DNA of 64,000 nucleotides from Flexivirga aerilata (GCF_013002715.1 NZ_JABENB010000001.1:558001-622000), one strand, 5' to 3'; counted from the first letter of the stretch, positions 1 through 9,357 are shown. Program-made: numbers and translations. The notes: generated from the letters alone by a model not told the origin.

Positions 1-898
1 TGTTGAAGATCCCGTTGCGGCCGAAGTTGGTCTTGTAGTAATCCCACGTCTCGTCCGTGCCGAACTGCGCATCCACACCCGCAGACTCCCGACTCGACGT
101 CGTGCCATTGCCGAAGCTGGTGTCCGGACCGGAGAAGACCGGACCGGTGGCGCAGTTGGACCCGAAGTACTGGCAGATGACCGAGTCGGTCTGGTTGTTG
201 ACGTCGATCGTGTAGGTGTTGCCGCGGGTCGGGTCCTTCATCAGGTAGTTGGCACCACTCTGGGTCAGCTCCAGCGGCACCGTCCCGCCATACAACGAAT
301 TGCCCTGCCCACCCACGGTCATCACCCGCTCCTCCGAGCGAATCACCACACCGGTCTTCGCATCGGTGTAGACCAACTTCCGGCTCGGCGTCCCGTCCGC
401 CTGCACACCGGTGACGGTCGTCTCCCAGGCGAGCTTCGGCGCGCCCTTCACCGTGTCGACGACGAGACGCGAATTGCCTTGTGCGCCCTTCATCTTCGGC
501 GCCGCGGCAGCGCTCTTGGTGTCGAGCGAGAGAGGTTTGCCGAGGGTGCGCGAGATCGTGACCGCGCCACCGGTGGTCTGGTGGATCACCAGGTCGCCGC
601 CGATCACCGGCAGCCCCTTGTAGGTCTGCTGCGCGCGCACGTGCGTGGTGCCGTTGTCGTCGGTGAGCGCCGACTTCCTGGTGAGCTTCTGATCGGCCGA
701 CAGGCCGTAACGGCCGCGGTTGTCGTCCACTGCCTTCACCGCCCGGTCGACCTTGGGCGAGCCGACCGAGACCGCATTGGTCGAGCGCACGCGATCGTTG
801 CCGCCGGGGGCGGCGTTCGCGGCACCGGCGACCGCGGTGGCTGCGGTGACGGCGCAGCACGCGGTGAGGACGAAGAAACGCTGACGGGGAGTTGCCAT
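1..898 (-). CDS. M4 (thermolysin-like) metallopeptidase, N-terminal part
   Basis: Secreted zinc endopeptidase precursor, truncated by the window edge: about 299 residues are visible and the HEXXH active site lies outside. The start is the ATG at 898. Residues 1-30 form a signal peptide (two Arg, a hydrophobic core, then AANA). An FTP/PepSY-type propeptide follows, recognisable from QQTYKGLPVIGGDLVIHQ-like text and a TDAKTGVVIRSEE segment. The mature domain begins with the family's typical DETWDYYKTNFGRNGIFN block near residue 280. The propeptide normally acts as chaperone and inhibitor until autocleavage outside the cell. The family assignment is firm; the substrate is unknown. Confidence 0.85.
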   Translation of the reverse strand, partial: MATPRQRFFVLTACCAVTAATAVAGAANAAPGGNDRVRSTNAVSVGSPKVDRAVKAVDDNRGRYGLSADQKLTRKSALTDDNGTTHVRAQQTYKGLPVIGGDLVIHQTTGGAVTISRTLGKPLSLDTKSAAAAPKMKGAQGNSRLVVDTVKGAPKLAWETTVTGVQADGTPSRKLVYTDAKTGVVIRSEERVMTVGGQGNSLYGGTVPLELTQSGANYLMKDPTRGNTYTIDVNNQTDSVICQYFGSNCATGPVFSGPDTSFGNGTTSSRESAGVDAQFGTDETWDYYKTNFGRNGIFN

Positions 899-1027
899 TG
901 GATCGTGTTCCCTTCTGATGGACCTCGGGATGGCCGAGGTTCATCAGATGGTGTCCCCGGCCGCGTAAGGGCCGGGTGATGAAGCGGTAAAGGTTTCGTC
1001 AGCTTTGCGGTTGCGGCCGGACCGGCA

Positions 1028-4000
1028 TCACTGGAGCAGGCCGCGGATGTCGTCCGGCGTGATCGCGCCGCCGAGCACCCCGCCCCCGTCGACCACCTGC
1101 TCGAACAGCGCCCGCTTGCGCTCCTGCAGGGCCACGACCTTCTCCTCGATGGTGCCCGCGCTCACCAGCCGGTAGACCATCACCGGCTTGTCCTGCCCGA
1201 TGCGGTGCGCGCGGTCGATCGCCTGCGCCTCGGTCGCCGGGTTCCACCACGGGTCGAGCACGAAGACGTAGTCGGCCTCGGTGAGCGTGAGACCGACGCC
1301 GCCGGCCTTCAGCGAGATCAGGAAGGCGGCCTGGTCACCCTGCTTGAAGTCGTCGATCACCTTCTGCCGGCTCCGCGTGCGGCCGTCGAGGTATGACGTG
1401 GTCAGCCCCGCCTCGGCCAGTGCGTCCCGGGCGAGCGCGAGGTAGGAGGTGAACTGGCTGAAGACCAGCGCACGGTGGCCCTCCTGCGCCAGCTCCACGA
1501 GCTGCTCGACCAGGACCGCGAGCTTCGCCGAGGTCTCGGCCGCGGCGGTCTCGGGGTCGACCAGGCGGGGGTCGAGCGCCAGCTGTCGCAGCCGGGTCAG
1601 CGAGGCGAGGATCTCCACCCGGTTAGCGTCGGGGTCGTCGAGCAGGCCGAGGATGCGCTGCCGCTCGCGCTGCAGCTGGCGATCGTAGGTCTGCCGGTGC
1701 CGCGGGGTGAGCGTCACCGAGAGCGTCTGCTCCTGCTTCGGCGGCAGATCGGAGGCGACCTGGTCCTTGGTGCGACGCAACATCAGCGGCCGGATGCGTT
1801 GCCGCAGCTGGTCGAGCAGCTCGGGCGCCTCGCCGCGCTCGATCGGCTTGCGGTAGCGCTGGGTGAAGGCGTCGGGCCGGGGATAGAGCCCCGGCGCGGC
1901 GAGCGCGAGCATCGACCAGAGATCCATCAGGGAGTTTTCGAGCGGGGTGCCGGTGATCGCCAGCGTGAACGGCGCGCCGACCCGCTTGGCGGCCTGGAAG
2001 GTCTTGGACTGGTGGTTCTTGACCGACTGCGCCTCGTCGAGCACCAAGCCGTTCCAATCGGTTTCGGCGAACTGCTCGGCGTCCAGCCGCAGCACTGCGT
2101 ATGACGTGACGACCACTTCGGCCCCGGCGATCGCCTCGGCGACGGTCGTGCCCCGCCGCTTGCTGGTCTCGGCGAGCGCCACCACCCGCAGGTCGGGCGC
2201 GAACCGGCCGGCCTCACTGACCCACGTGCCGACGACCGAGCTGGGCGCCACGACCAGCACCGGGATGTGCAGCTCTCCCTCCTCGCGGGCGCGGGCGAGG
2301 AGCGCGAGGGTCTGCAGTGTCTTGCCGAGCCCCATGTCGTCGGCGAGCACGCCACCGAGCGCACAGTCCCAGAGAGCGGCGAGCCAGGTGAAGCCGTCGA
2401 GTTGGTAGGGCCGCAGGGTTGCCTTGAGTCCGTCGGGCACGGTCGGCCGGGTGAACTCGTCGAGTCCGCGGATGCGCTCGATCTGCTGCGCCCAGCGGCT
2501 GCTCTGCTGGTCGACGACGCCGATGGACTCGAGCTCCTCCCACAGGCCGAGCTGAAACCTGTTGATCGACAAGCCTTCTCGCTGTCTATCGGACAGCTCG
2601 CGGGCCTCGGCGATGAGCCGCTCGAGCTGCTGCAGCTCGGGGTGGTCGAGGGTGAACCACGTGCCGGAGTCGAGCAGCATCGCCTCGTCACCGCGGGCCA
2701 GGGCGGCGAAGAGCGGGGTGAAGGGGACCTCCTCGCCGTCGATGGTGACGCTGACGCGCAGGTCGAGCCAGTCGTTGTCCTCGGAGTCGGTGGCACCGAC
2801 GCTGATCTGCGGCGTGCTGGTCGACTCCTCGAAGACGGGCAGGTCACCGTCGACGACGAGGTCGATGTCGTCGTGCTCGGCAAGAGTGTCGAGGCGCTCG
2901 GCGAGGCGCACCGCACGCCAGCCCTCCAGCCGGGACCGCTCCATCGGCCACCAGCCGAGCCCGCCGATCGCATGCATGAGGCCGACGGCGCGCAGGTCCG
3001 GCTCCAGTCGCTGCACCAGCTCGTGCTCGGCCTTGCGGTCGCGGGTGCGGTCGTAGAGGTCGGGGGCGACAGCCTTGAGATGCCTTCCGGCATAGACCAA
3101 CTGGGCGGTGATCTCGATGGCCTGCGGCTCCGGCGACGTCACCGTGAGCCGCAGCCGCAACGGCTCGGGAGGGCCGTCGAGATCGGCCACCGCGTGCAGG
3201 CGGCGGGCCAGCCGCGGCAGGTAGAGGTCGACGAACTCGTCGGCGTCCTGCGCGGGCACCTCGACCGGCCCGTCGAGCAGCATGGCGAGCGCTGGACCGG
3301 TGACCGGGCGGTCGGTGGCGGCGAGGGTGAGGTTGTGGTCGAAGCCGCGCAGCACGACCCCGTGCGGCGGGTCGCCGACGAGCAGCAGCTCGCCGTCGTC
3401 GTCGGGCAGACCGACGACATCGGCCCGGCCAACCACCGAACCGTCCTGCTGGCGCTGGAAATCGGCGGCGACCCGCACCGGATCGGGCACGAGGCTCACC
3501 CCATAGTCACTGCCGTATGACGGGAGCAGCTCCACGCCCCCGTCGACGATGTCGTGCAGCGCGCCCCACACCGCCGGACCGCACTCATCGAGGAAGATGC
3601 CGGCACCGGAGTAGAACACCGCGTGCGCCCCGCCGCGAGCGAGCTGGCGGAGACGCGAAAGTGCTTGTGCTTGCTCGGCATTGAAGCGCCGGATCAACTG
3701 GTTGGCAGCCACGTCGTCCCACGAGGTCTGCTTGGACCAGCGGCCGGTCTTGGTGAGATGGCTGGGCGCCAGCGCCACCCGCAACGCCGGCCGGCCGTGC
3801 AGCAGCTGTCGCGAGGTGCCGATGCGCAGCCCGAGCCGGACGCCGTCGTCGGCGGCCGCGCGCTGCTCGGTGTCGTCGAGTTGCTGCTGCACGAAGCGGC
3901 GCCACGCGGGGATCGGGTCGGCGCGGCCGCCGACGGCGTCGCGCGCGGTGAGCAGGGTGGCGGCGACGTGTTTGCACTCGGTCGCTACCGGGCAGGAGCA

Positions 4001-4264
4001 GCGGGACATCCAGTCCGGGTCGCCGCCGGCGGTGTCGAGACGGGTGATCATCACCGTGTAGGGACGGTCGCGGCTGCCGTCGACGGTGGAAAGCAGCAAC
4101 CGGCCGCGGTCGCCGGTGTTGATGGTCAGCACCCGCTCGGAGTCGACGTAGACCAGCGCGCGCTCGTAGGACAACTCCCCTACGTGCTGCACGATCTGCT
4201 CGTCGGTCACCTGGCGCACCCAGTCGGCGCCGTGCACCTCGAAGTCCGGGCTGTGGCTCACCAC
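1028..4264 (-). CDS. SNF2-family DEAD/DEAH helicase with SWIM zinc finger
   Basis: Protein of about 1078 residues in the RapA/SNF2 ATPase family, DNA translocases that remodel protein-nucleic acid complexes. A SWIM zinc finger (CSCPVATECKH) lies near residues 88-100. The SNF2 ATPase core has Walker A DDMGLGKT near residue 641, a DEAQ box (LVLDEAQSVKN) near 741 and the motif III segment ITGTPLEN. The C-terminal helicase lobe ends with the typical AHRIGQ motif VI. The start is a GTG at 4264 or 4261; a TACCGT box at 4268-4273 sits 6-7 bases upstream with no Shine-Dalgarno, so the mRNA is probably leaderless. It appears to be a single-gene unit. The exact role is unknown. Confidence 0.9.
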   Translation of the reverse strand: MVSHSPDFEVHGADWVRQVTDEQIVQHVGELSYERALVYVDSERVLTINTGDRGRLLLSTVDGSRDRPYTVMITRLDTAGGDPDWMSRCSCPVATECKHVAATLLTARDAVGGRADPIPAWRRFVQQQLDDTEQRAAADDGVRLGLRIGTSRQLLHGRPALRVALAPSHLTKTGRWSKQTSWDDVAANQLIRRFNAEQAQALSRLRQLARGGAHAVFYSGAGIFLDECGPAVWGALHDIVDGGVELLPSYGSDYGVSLVPDPVRVAADFQRQQDGSVVGRADVVGLPDDDGELLLVGDPPHGVVLRGFDHNLTLAATDRPVTGPALAMLLDGPVEVPAQDADEFVDLYLPRLARRLHAVADLDGPPEPLRLRLTVTSPEPQAIEITAQLVYAGRHLKAVAPDLYDRTRDRKAEHELVQRLEPDLRAVGLMHAIGGLGWWPMERSRLEGWRAVRLAERLDTLAEHDDIDLVVDGDLPVFEESTSTPQISVGATDSEDNDWLDLRVSVTIDGEEVPFTPLFAALARGDEAMLLDSGTWFTLDHPELQQLERLIAEARELSDRQREGLSINRFQLGLWEELESIGVVDQQSSRWAQQIERIRGLDEFTRPTVPDGLKATLRPYQLDGFTWLAALWDCALGGVLADDMGLGKTLQTLALLARAREEGELHIPVLVVAPSSVVGTWVSEAGRFAPDLRVVALAETSKRRGTTVAEAIAGAEVVVTSYAVLRLDAEQFAETDWNGLVLDEAQSVKNHQSKTFQAAKRVGAPFTLAITGTPLENSLMDLWSMLALAAPGLYPRPDAFTQRYRKPIERGEAPELLDQLRQRIRPLMLRRTKDQVASDLPPKQEQTLSVTLTPRHRQTYDRQLQRERQRILGLLDDPDANRVEILASLTRLRQLALDPRLVDPETAAAETSAKLAVLVEQLVELAQEGHRALVFSQFTSYLALARDALAEAGLTTSYLDGRTRSRQKVIDDFKQGDQAAFLISLKAGGVGLTLTEADYVFVLDPWWNPATEAQAIDRAHRIGQDKPVMVYRLVSAGTIEEKVVALQERKRALFEQVVDGGGVLGGAITPDDIRGLLQ

Positions 4265-4267
4265 TCG

Positions 4268-4273
4268 ACGGTA
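4268..4273 (-). promoter_or_regulatory. Candidate -10 box of the SNF2 gene
   Basis: Read on the minus strand this is TACCGT, followed 6-7 bases later by the GTG start. No Shine-Dalgarno lies between, which fits leaderless transcription. No convincing -35 was identified. Confidence 0.4.
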
Positions 4274-4304
4274 GCCCGGGGCACCGACATACCGCGGAGG
4301 TTGT

Positions 4305-6029
4305 TCACAGGAGCTGGCGGAAGTTGGTCGAGGCCAGGTCGAGCAGCTCGTCGCCGCGCCCCGACAGCACGGTGCGGATCGCGTAGAGGGTGAACCCGCG
4401 CGCCTGCTCGAGCGTCACGGCCGGAGGCATCGACAGCTCCTGCCGGTTGGTGCGCACCGAGACCAGGGCCGGCCCGTCATGGGCCAGCGCGTCACGCAGT
4501 GCCGGCTCGAGCTGGTCGGAACTGTCGACCCGAAAACCCTTGAGGCCAACGGCATCCGCGACCGCGGCGAAGTCCGGGTTCTGCAGATCGGTGCCGTAGG
4601 TGACGAAGCCGGCGGCCTTCATCTCCAGCTCCACGAAGTTGAGCGAGGAGTTGTCGAAGACCACGATCTTGACCGGCAGGCGGTTCTGCACCAACGTCAC
4701 CAGCTCGCCCAGCAGCATGGTGAGACCGCCGTCGCCGGCCATCGCGATGATCTGCCGATTGCGGTATGCCGCCTGGCCCCCGATCGCCTGGGGCAGCGCG
4801 TTGGCCATGCTGCCGTGCACGAAGGAGCCGAGCATCCGGCGCGTGCCGTTCATCGTGATGTAGCGCGCGGCCCACACCACCGGCGACCCGACGTCGGGGA
4901 TGAACACCGCGTCGTCCGCGGCGAGCCGGTCGAGAGTGCGCGCGACGAACTGCGGGTGCAGCGCCTTGTCGGCCGGCGCGGGCGTCGCGAGCTCGTCGAG
5001 TTTGGCGCGGGTCTTGCGGTAGTGGTCGCGCGCGTCGCGCAGGTGCTTGTCGTCGGTGCGCGGGGCGAGGCGGCCCGCCAGCGCGGGCACGGTCTCCTTG
5101 ACGGTGCCGACCAGGCCGACGTCGACCGGGTGGCGTCTGCCGAGTTGCTCGCCGCGCACGTCGACCTGCACGTACTTCGCGTTCGCGGGCAGGAACTGCT
5201 GGTAGGGGAAATCCGTGCCGAGCATGAGCACCGCGTCGGAGCCGGCCATCGCGCGATAGCCCGACGCGAAGCCGAGGAGTCCCGTCATACCGACGTCGTA
5301 GGGGTTGTCCCATTCCAGGTGTTCCTTGCCGCGCAGCGCGTGCACGATCGGAGCGTTCAGCTTGCCGGCGAGGGCGACGACCTCGTCGTGCGCGCCTGCG
5401 GTGCCGGCACCGGCGAGGATCGTGATGCGCTGCGCGCCGTTGAGCAGCTGCGCCGCTGCCTCGAGCTCGTCCTCGGACGGCAGCACGGCCGACCGCGTCG
5501 GCCGGATGCGCACCACCCGATCGCTCTTGGCCTCGGCGAGCGCGACATCGCCGGGTATGACGAGGACCGCGACACCGCGCTTCTCGATCGCGGTGCGGGT
5601 CGCGATCTCCAGCAGGCGCGGCATCTGCGAGGGGTCGGCGACGTATTCGGCGTAGACCGAGCACTCGCGGAAGAGCTCCTGCGGGTGGGTCTCCTGGAAG
5701 TAGCCGGAGCCGATCTCGGCGGTGGGGATGTGGGCGGCGATCGCGAGCACCGGGACGCGGCTGCGGTTGGCGTCATACAGGCCGTTGATGAGGTGCAGGT
5801 TGCCGGGGCCGCAGCTGCCGGCGCAGACCGCGAGATCGCCGGTGAGCTCGGCATCGGCCGCGGCCGCGAACGCCGCCGCCTCCTCGTGCCGCACATGCAC
5901 CCAGGTGATGTCGCCCTGCTTGCGCAGCGCGTCGGTGAAGCCGTTGAGCGAGTCGCCGGGGATGCCGTAGACCCGCCGGATGCCGTGTGCGTGCAGGTTC
6001 TTGACCAGGTTCTCGGCGACCGTTGCCAT
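4305..6029 (-). CDS. poxB: Pyruvate oxidase / pyruvate dehydrogenase (quinone)
   Basis: Thiamine-diphosphate enzyme of 574 residues that decarboxylates pyruvate to acetate and CO2, passing electrons through FAD to quinone at the membrane. The N-terminal PYR domain carries the catalytic-type glutamate in VRHEEAAAFAAAADAEL. A central FAD/TPP domain and a C-terminal PP domain follow, with GDGGLTMLLGEL near residue 431 and the metal-binding Asn in VVFDNSSLNFVE. The stretch SGYFQETHPQELFRECS is typical of PoxB rather than acetolactate synthase. A GAGGAG Shine-Dalgarno lies 6 bases before the ATG at 6029. It stands alone, without other fermentation genes. Acetolactate synthase-like activity is the main alternative, but less likely. 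Confidence 0.88.
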   Translation of the reverse strand: MATVAENLVKNLHAHGIRRVYGIPGDSLNGFTDALRKQGDITWVHVRHEEAAAFAAAADAELTGDLAVCAGSCGPGNLHLINGLYDANRSRVPVLAIAAHIPTAEIGSGYFQETHPQELFRECSVYAEYVADPSQMPRLLEIATRTAIEKRGVAVLVIPGDVALAEAKSDRVVRIRPTRSAVLPSEDELEAAAQLLNGAQRITILAGAGTAGAHDEVVALAGKLNAPIVHALRGKEHLEWDNPYDVGMTGLLGFASGYRAMAGSDAVLMLGTDFPYQQFLPANAKYVQVDVRGEQLGRRHPVDVGLVGTVKETVPALAGRLAPRTDDKHLRDARDHYRKTRAKLDELATPAPADKALHPQFVARTLDRLAADDAVFIPDVGSPVVWAARYITMNGTRRMLGSFVHGSMANALPQAIGGQAAYRNRQIIAMAGDGGLTMLLGELVTLVQNRLPVKIVVFDNSSLNFVELEMKAAGFVTYGTDLQNPDFAAVADAVGLKGFRVDSSDQLEPALRDALAHDGPALVSVRTNRQELSMPPAVTLEQARGFTLYAIRTVLSGRGDELLDLASTNFRQLL

Positions 6030-6189
6030 CGGCGACTCCTCGGGGTCGGTATGACGGTGCGGGCGGGCTCGCCCCGCAGCCGTCTCCAGGTATAGCCCAG
6101 GGTCGCGGGTGACGTGCGTCGCACCCCGATGCGTGATCGTGACCTCCGCCCGGAACGCGCTCGCTATCTTGGGACGTCAAGGGGGCACC

Positions 6190-7086
6190 ATGAGCGCAAC
6201 GTTCGGATCGACCGGCGACGTCACCGCCGGCCTCACTCACGGACTCACCGCCGGTCTCACCGGCACCGCCGTCGCGTGGCGGCCGGCGGTGGCCGACCTC
6301 GTCGCCGAGCTGGCCGATGGCGGCCACCTGCACTTCACCGAGGTGGTCGCCGAGAATGTCCACCTGCCGGCGGTCGATCCGCGACTGGTGGCGCTCGCTG
6401 CGCGCGGCACCGTCGTGGTGCCGCACGGGGTGTCGCTCGGGCTGGCCGGCGCCGGGCGACCCGATCCAGCGCGATTGCGTCGATTGGCAGAGCTGGCAAC
6501 GCATTTCGGCTCGCCGCTGGTGAGTGAGCATGTGGCGTTCGTGCGCGCGGCGGACAGCCCCGACACGATGCACGGGGACGTGCTGGAGGCGGAGCACCTG
6601 CTGCCACCGCCGCGCACACGGGACAGTCTCGCGGTGCTGGCCGACAACATCGCGATCGCGCGCGACCAGTTGCCGGTGCCGCTCGCGGTCGAGAACATCG
6701 CGGCCGTCATGTCGTGGCCGGAAGATGAGCTGTCGGAGCCCGAATTCCTCACCGAACTGGTCGAACTCACCGACGTGGGCATCGTGCTCGACGTGGCCAA
6801 CCTCTATGCCAGCGCGACCGCGCGCGGCTCCGACCCGCACGCGGACCTGCACCGTTTCCCGCTCCACCGGATCGCCTACGTGCACGTCGCGGGCGGCCGG
6901 TGGGACTCCGGCTTCTATCTCGACACCCACGCCGACCCGGTGCTGCGCGCGGTCGCGGACCTGCTCACCGACCTGGCGGAAACCGTTGCGCCGCAAGCGC
7001 CGGGGGTGCTGTTGGAGCGCGACGACAACCTGAGCGCCGAGGCGGTCCGGGCCGATCTCGCGGTCGTGAACGGGGCGCTCGTATGA
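6190..7086 (+). CDS. DUF692 family multinuclear iron oxygenase (MNIO, MbnB/BufB-like)
   Basis: TIM-barrel metalloenzyme of 298 residues. Characterised members (MbnB, ChrH, BufB families) use two or three irons to oxidise cysteines in ribosomal peptides. Expected metal-ligand motifs appear in order: FTEVVAEN, VVPHGVSL, VSEHVAF, VENIAA, LDVANLYASA, YVHVAGG and YLDTHADPV. The start is the ATG at 6190, preceded by AAGGGGG at 6179-6185; upstream in-frame starts lack a ribosome site. The stop overlaps the next start as ATGA, implying translational coupling with 7083-7574, which is in turn coupled to 7571-7852. The Cys-rich third gene is the likely substrate. The chemistry on this particular peptide is inferred. 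Confidence 0.9.
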   Translation: MSATFGSTGDVTAGLTHGLTAGLTGTAVAWRPAVADLVAELADGGHLHFTEVVAENVHLPAVDPRLVALAARGTVVVPHGVSLGLAGAGRPDPARLRRLAELATHFGSPLVSEHVAFVRAADSPDTMHGDVLEAEHLLPPPRTRDSLAVLADNIAIARDQLPVPLAVENIAAVMSWPEDELSEPEFLTELVELTDVGIVLDVANLYASATARGSDPHADLHRFPLHRIAYVHVAGGRWDSGFYLDTHADPVLRAVADLLTDLAETVAPQAPGVLLERDDNLSAEAVRADLAVVNGALV

Positions 7087-7574
7087 CGGCGCTCGCGCGC
7101 GAGGCGGCCCCCGAGGTCGACGCCGCTCGGGAGCAGCTCGCGGCGCGGCAGTCGGCGGTGGTGGCGGAACTGCTCGCCGGCCGGGCGCCGGCGGGTTTCG
7201 ACCCGGATGCGGCGAGGCTCACGGCGCGGATCCTGCTGCGCAAGCGGGCGTCGGCTGCGTCATACGCCTGCCCGGAGGTGGAGTTGCTGCCCCGCTGGCG
7301 GGAGATGTTCGCCGAATATGCCTGGCAGTGCGTCGAATACGGCTGCGCGCACGACGACGTCGCGGGCTTCCGGCGGTGGTTGCAGGGCCGGCCGGTGACA
7401 CCTGTCGTCGGTGCATGGTTGCGGCTGGCGGCGGTCTATGCGGGTGAGCGCCGCGGGTGTCTCGCCATCCGCGCCGGCTGCTGGTCGTTGAACATCGGTG
7501 TCGGCGACACGGTCTGGCACCTGAAGCTCACGCGGGCGCGCGGCCCGCGGCTCGGGAGGGGAGCACAGTCATGA
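7083..7574 (+). CDS. Probable MNIO partner protein (putative peptide-recognition subunit)
   Basis: Soluble protein of 163 residues beginning MTALAREAAPEVD. It overlaps the MNIO stop by ATGA and overlaps the next gene's start by ATGA. The first 90 residues (RQSAVVAELLAGR..., then KRASAASYACPEVE...LPRW...FAEYAWQC) are a helical Arg/Leu-rich segment that resembles in pattern the DUF2063/BufC partner domains, which present the leader peptide to DUF692 enzymes. Five cysteines are present, including AWQCVEYGC. I do not recognise the C-terminal half, which ends ARGPRLGRGAQS. The partner role rests on position and weak pattern similarity, not on a firm domain match. Confidence 0.6.
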   Translation: MTALAREAAPEVDAAREQLAARQSAVVAELLAGRAPAGFDPDAARLTARILLRKRASAASYACPEVELLPRWREMFAEYAWQCVEYGCAHDDVAGFRRWLQGRPVTPVVGAWLRLAAVYAGERRGCLAIRAGCWSLNIGVGDTVWHLKLTRARGPRLGRGAQS

Positions 7575-7852
7575 TCCTTGCGATCGTCCTCATCACCATC
7601 ACTGTCGTCGGAGCGGGCTTCCTGCTCCGCAACAGCGGAGTCGATGCCGGCCGGCGCAGGCGGGTGAAGCGGTCGGGTGCCGGTGGGGGCACCGGTGCGG
7701 GCGTCTACGGCTACGACGGTGGACCGTTCGACGGCGGCGGCTCGCACCACGGTGGCGGTTCGCATCACAGCTGCGGGTCGAGCGGCTGCAGCTCGAGCAG
7801 TTGTGGTGGGGGCAGCAGCTGTGGCGGCGGGGGTGGCTGCAGCTCGAGCTGA
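7571..7852 (+). CDS. Membrane-anchored Cys/His/Gly/Ser-rich peptide, candidate MNIO substrate
   Basis: Protein of 93 residues. Residues 1-20 (MILAIVLITITVVGAGFLLR) form one membrane segment, followed by a basic linker (DAGRRRRVKRSG) and a low-complexity tail. The tail has GGGSHHGGGSHHSC and five cysteines spaced 5, 5, 6 and 6 residues apart among Gly and Ser, ending CSSS. Start chosen: the ATG at 7571, with GAGGGGAG at 7556-7563; it overlaps the upstream stop as ATGA. Being the last gene of a tightly coupled operon after a DUF692 enzyme suggests it is the modified peptide, perhaps metal-binding. Whether it is processed, exported or kept at the membrane is unknown. Confidence 0.75.
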   Translation: MILAIVLITITVVGAGFLLRNSGVDAGRRRRVKRSGAGGGTGAGVYGYDGGPFDGGGSHHGGGSHHSCGSSGCSSSSCGGGSSCGGGGGCSSS

Positions 7853-7884
7853 GTTGCCTGCCTGCAGGGTGCTGCCGATTGGCA

Positions 7885-9357
7885 TCAGGCTGCCGCGTGG
7901 GCGTGGCCGGGCATGCGGCCGGGGGTGAGGTCCCAGGTCACGCCGTCGGGGCCGACTTGTGCCATGAACCCGTGTCGGTGGACTTCCTGGTGATGTCGGC
8001 AGCAGAGCATCGCGGAGTTGGGGAGGCTGGTTTCACCACCGGCCCACCACGGGATCACATGATGAACTTCGCAGAAACCCGGCGGTCGATCACAACCAGG
8101 GAACGTGCACCCACCATCCCGTATGACGACAGCCGCGCGTAAACCCTTGGTGACCAGGCGTTCTCGCCGGCCCACATCCATCGGTTGGCTGGGTCCGCCG
8201 AGGACAGCGGGGATCAGGTCCGCGTCACAGGCGGCGCGGCGGGCGGCTCCGGCATCGAGCACGTCACCGCCCGGGGTGGTCGCCCCGCCGATGCCGTCGG
8301 TCAGCGACGTGAAGTCCATGGTCAGCAGGATCGTTGCCGCCGACCCGACCGGTGCCACCTCACCGGCGGCCACTTTCGCGCCCGCAGTGACCAGCTCCAT
8401 CAACGCATCCGCGCGGCGTTTGCCCGGAGTGCGTTCATCACGGACGGTTTCGCCGGTGCCGGTGCCGGTGCCGACGCCGACGCTGCCGCCGGTGTCGTTG
8501 CCGGCCGCCAGGGTCGGCTCTCCAGTGCCAGGGTCCTCTACCGCAGCGCCTGAGCCGTTCGCTGTCGCGCCTTCGGCATCGGACCACGCTGGCGCGGCAG
8601 CTGGCCGCGGTGCGGACCCGGCCGTGATCGCCGCCTTCAACACCGCAGCATTCGCGGGCGCCAGCTCGGCGACCAACCTGGTCATCCCGGTAGCGGTCGT
8701 GCCCCACGTCAGCGTTTCGACCTGTTCGAGTTTCGCGTCCTGCGCGGAGAGTGCTTCGGTGGCGTAAGTGGCGAGGATCTTCCGGGTCAACGCCTGCACA
8801 CCCTTGACCCCGAGCGCAGGGTCCAACTGCAGGAACCACGCCAGCACCTCACCCCGGTCGGCGGTCGGGATCACCGGCGTCACCTTGTCGGCATTGGTCA
8901 ACGCGGCCCTTGCGGTCGAGACTGTGCACGACCCTCGTGCGACTGCTGTGGCGATGACCGCGTTCTTCCGCTCCCGGCACGCCTCCGCGACAATCGCGAT
9001 CGACTTCGCCTCGACCGGTTCGATCGGCACCCCGGATGCTTCGGCGTGACGACATACCCATTGGGTGGTGTTCGCAGCGGTCGAGTCCGCGACCGTCCCA
9101 CGGTCCACCGCATCAGCGGTGACCACCGCAGCCACCTGCGCCGACCGCCCGTGCAGGCGCAATAGCACCTGCGTCAGTGACTCCACCTGTCCGTCGCCGA
9201 GTTGGTGCACCACCTCCGGCACCTCATCCAGCAACACCGCGACCGCCTGCAACTGCTCCAGCACCTCCGGCCCGCGCCCCGGCTCAACCGGCACCCGCAC
9301 CGCCCCAGCAGGCATATCCGGACGCCCGGGTAACGGCACAGCAGAATCGAGAGACAT
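7885..9357 (-). CDS. DUF222 / 13E12-type HNH endonuclease
   Basis: Protein of 490 residues with an N-terminal DUF222 region and a C-terminal HNH nuclease domain near residue 430 (CTFPGCDRPPGFCEVHHVIP, then LCCRHHQEVHRHGF). A Gly/Thr-rich disordered stretch lies between them. This family is often multi-copy in actinobacteria (the mycobacterial 13E12 repeat family), and its biological role is not settled. Start chosen: the ATG at 9357 with GGAAGGAG 10 bases upstream; an ATG at 9399 lacks a ribosome site. A TATGAT box lies at 9402-9407. No intron or terminal repeats were seen around it. Confidence 0.88.
   Translation of the reverse strand: MSLDSAVPLPGRPDMPAGAVRVPVEPGRGPEVLEQLQAVAVLLDEVPEVVHQLGDGQVESLTQVLLRLHGRSAQVAAVVTADAVDRGTVADSTAANTTQWVCRHAEASGVPIEPVEAKSIAIVAEACRERKNAVIATAVARGSCTVSTARAALTNADKVTPVIPTADRGEVLAWFLQLDPALGVKGVQALTRKILATYATEALSAQDAKLEQVETLTWGTTATGMTRLVAELAPANAAVLKAAITAGSAPRPAAAPAWSDAEGATANGSGAAVEDPGTGEPTLAAGNDTGGSVGVGTGTGTGETVRDERTPGKRRADALMELVTAGAKVAAGEVAPVGSAATILLTMDFTSLTDGIGGATTPGGDVLDAGAARRAACDADLIPAVLGGPSQPMDVGRRERLVTKGLRAAVVIRDGGCTFPGCDRPPGFCEVHHVIPWWAGGETSLPNSAMLCCRHHQEVHRHGFMAQVGPDGVTWDLTPGRMPGHAHAAA

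Noticed and set aside
4479..6095. Long plus-strand open frame opposite poxB
   Set aside because: It has the composition of an antisense shadow (Arg, Ala, Val, His rich), no recognisable domain and no ribosome site; the minus strand encodes a clear PoxB.
7885..9357. The DUF222 HNH protein as an intron-encoded homing endonuclease or insertion sequence
   Set aside because: No terminal inverted repeats, target duplication or split host gene are visible around it.
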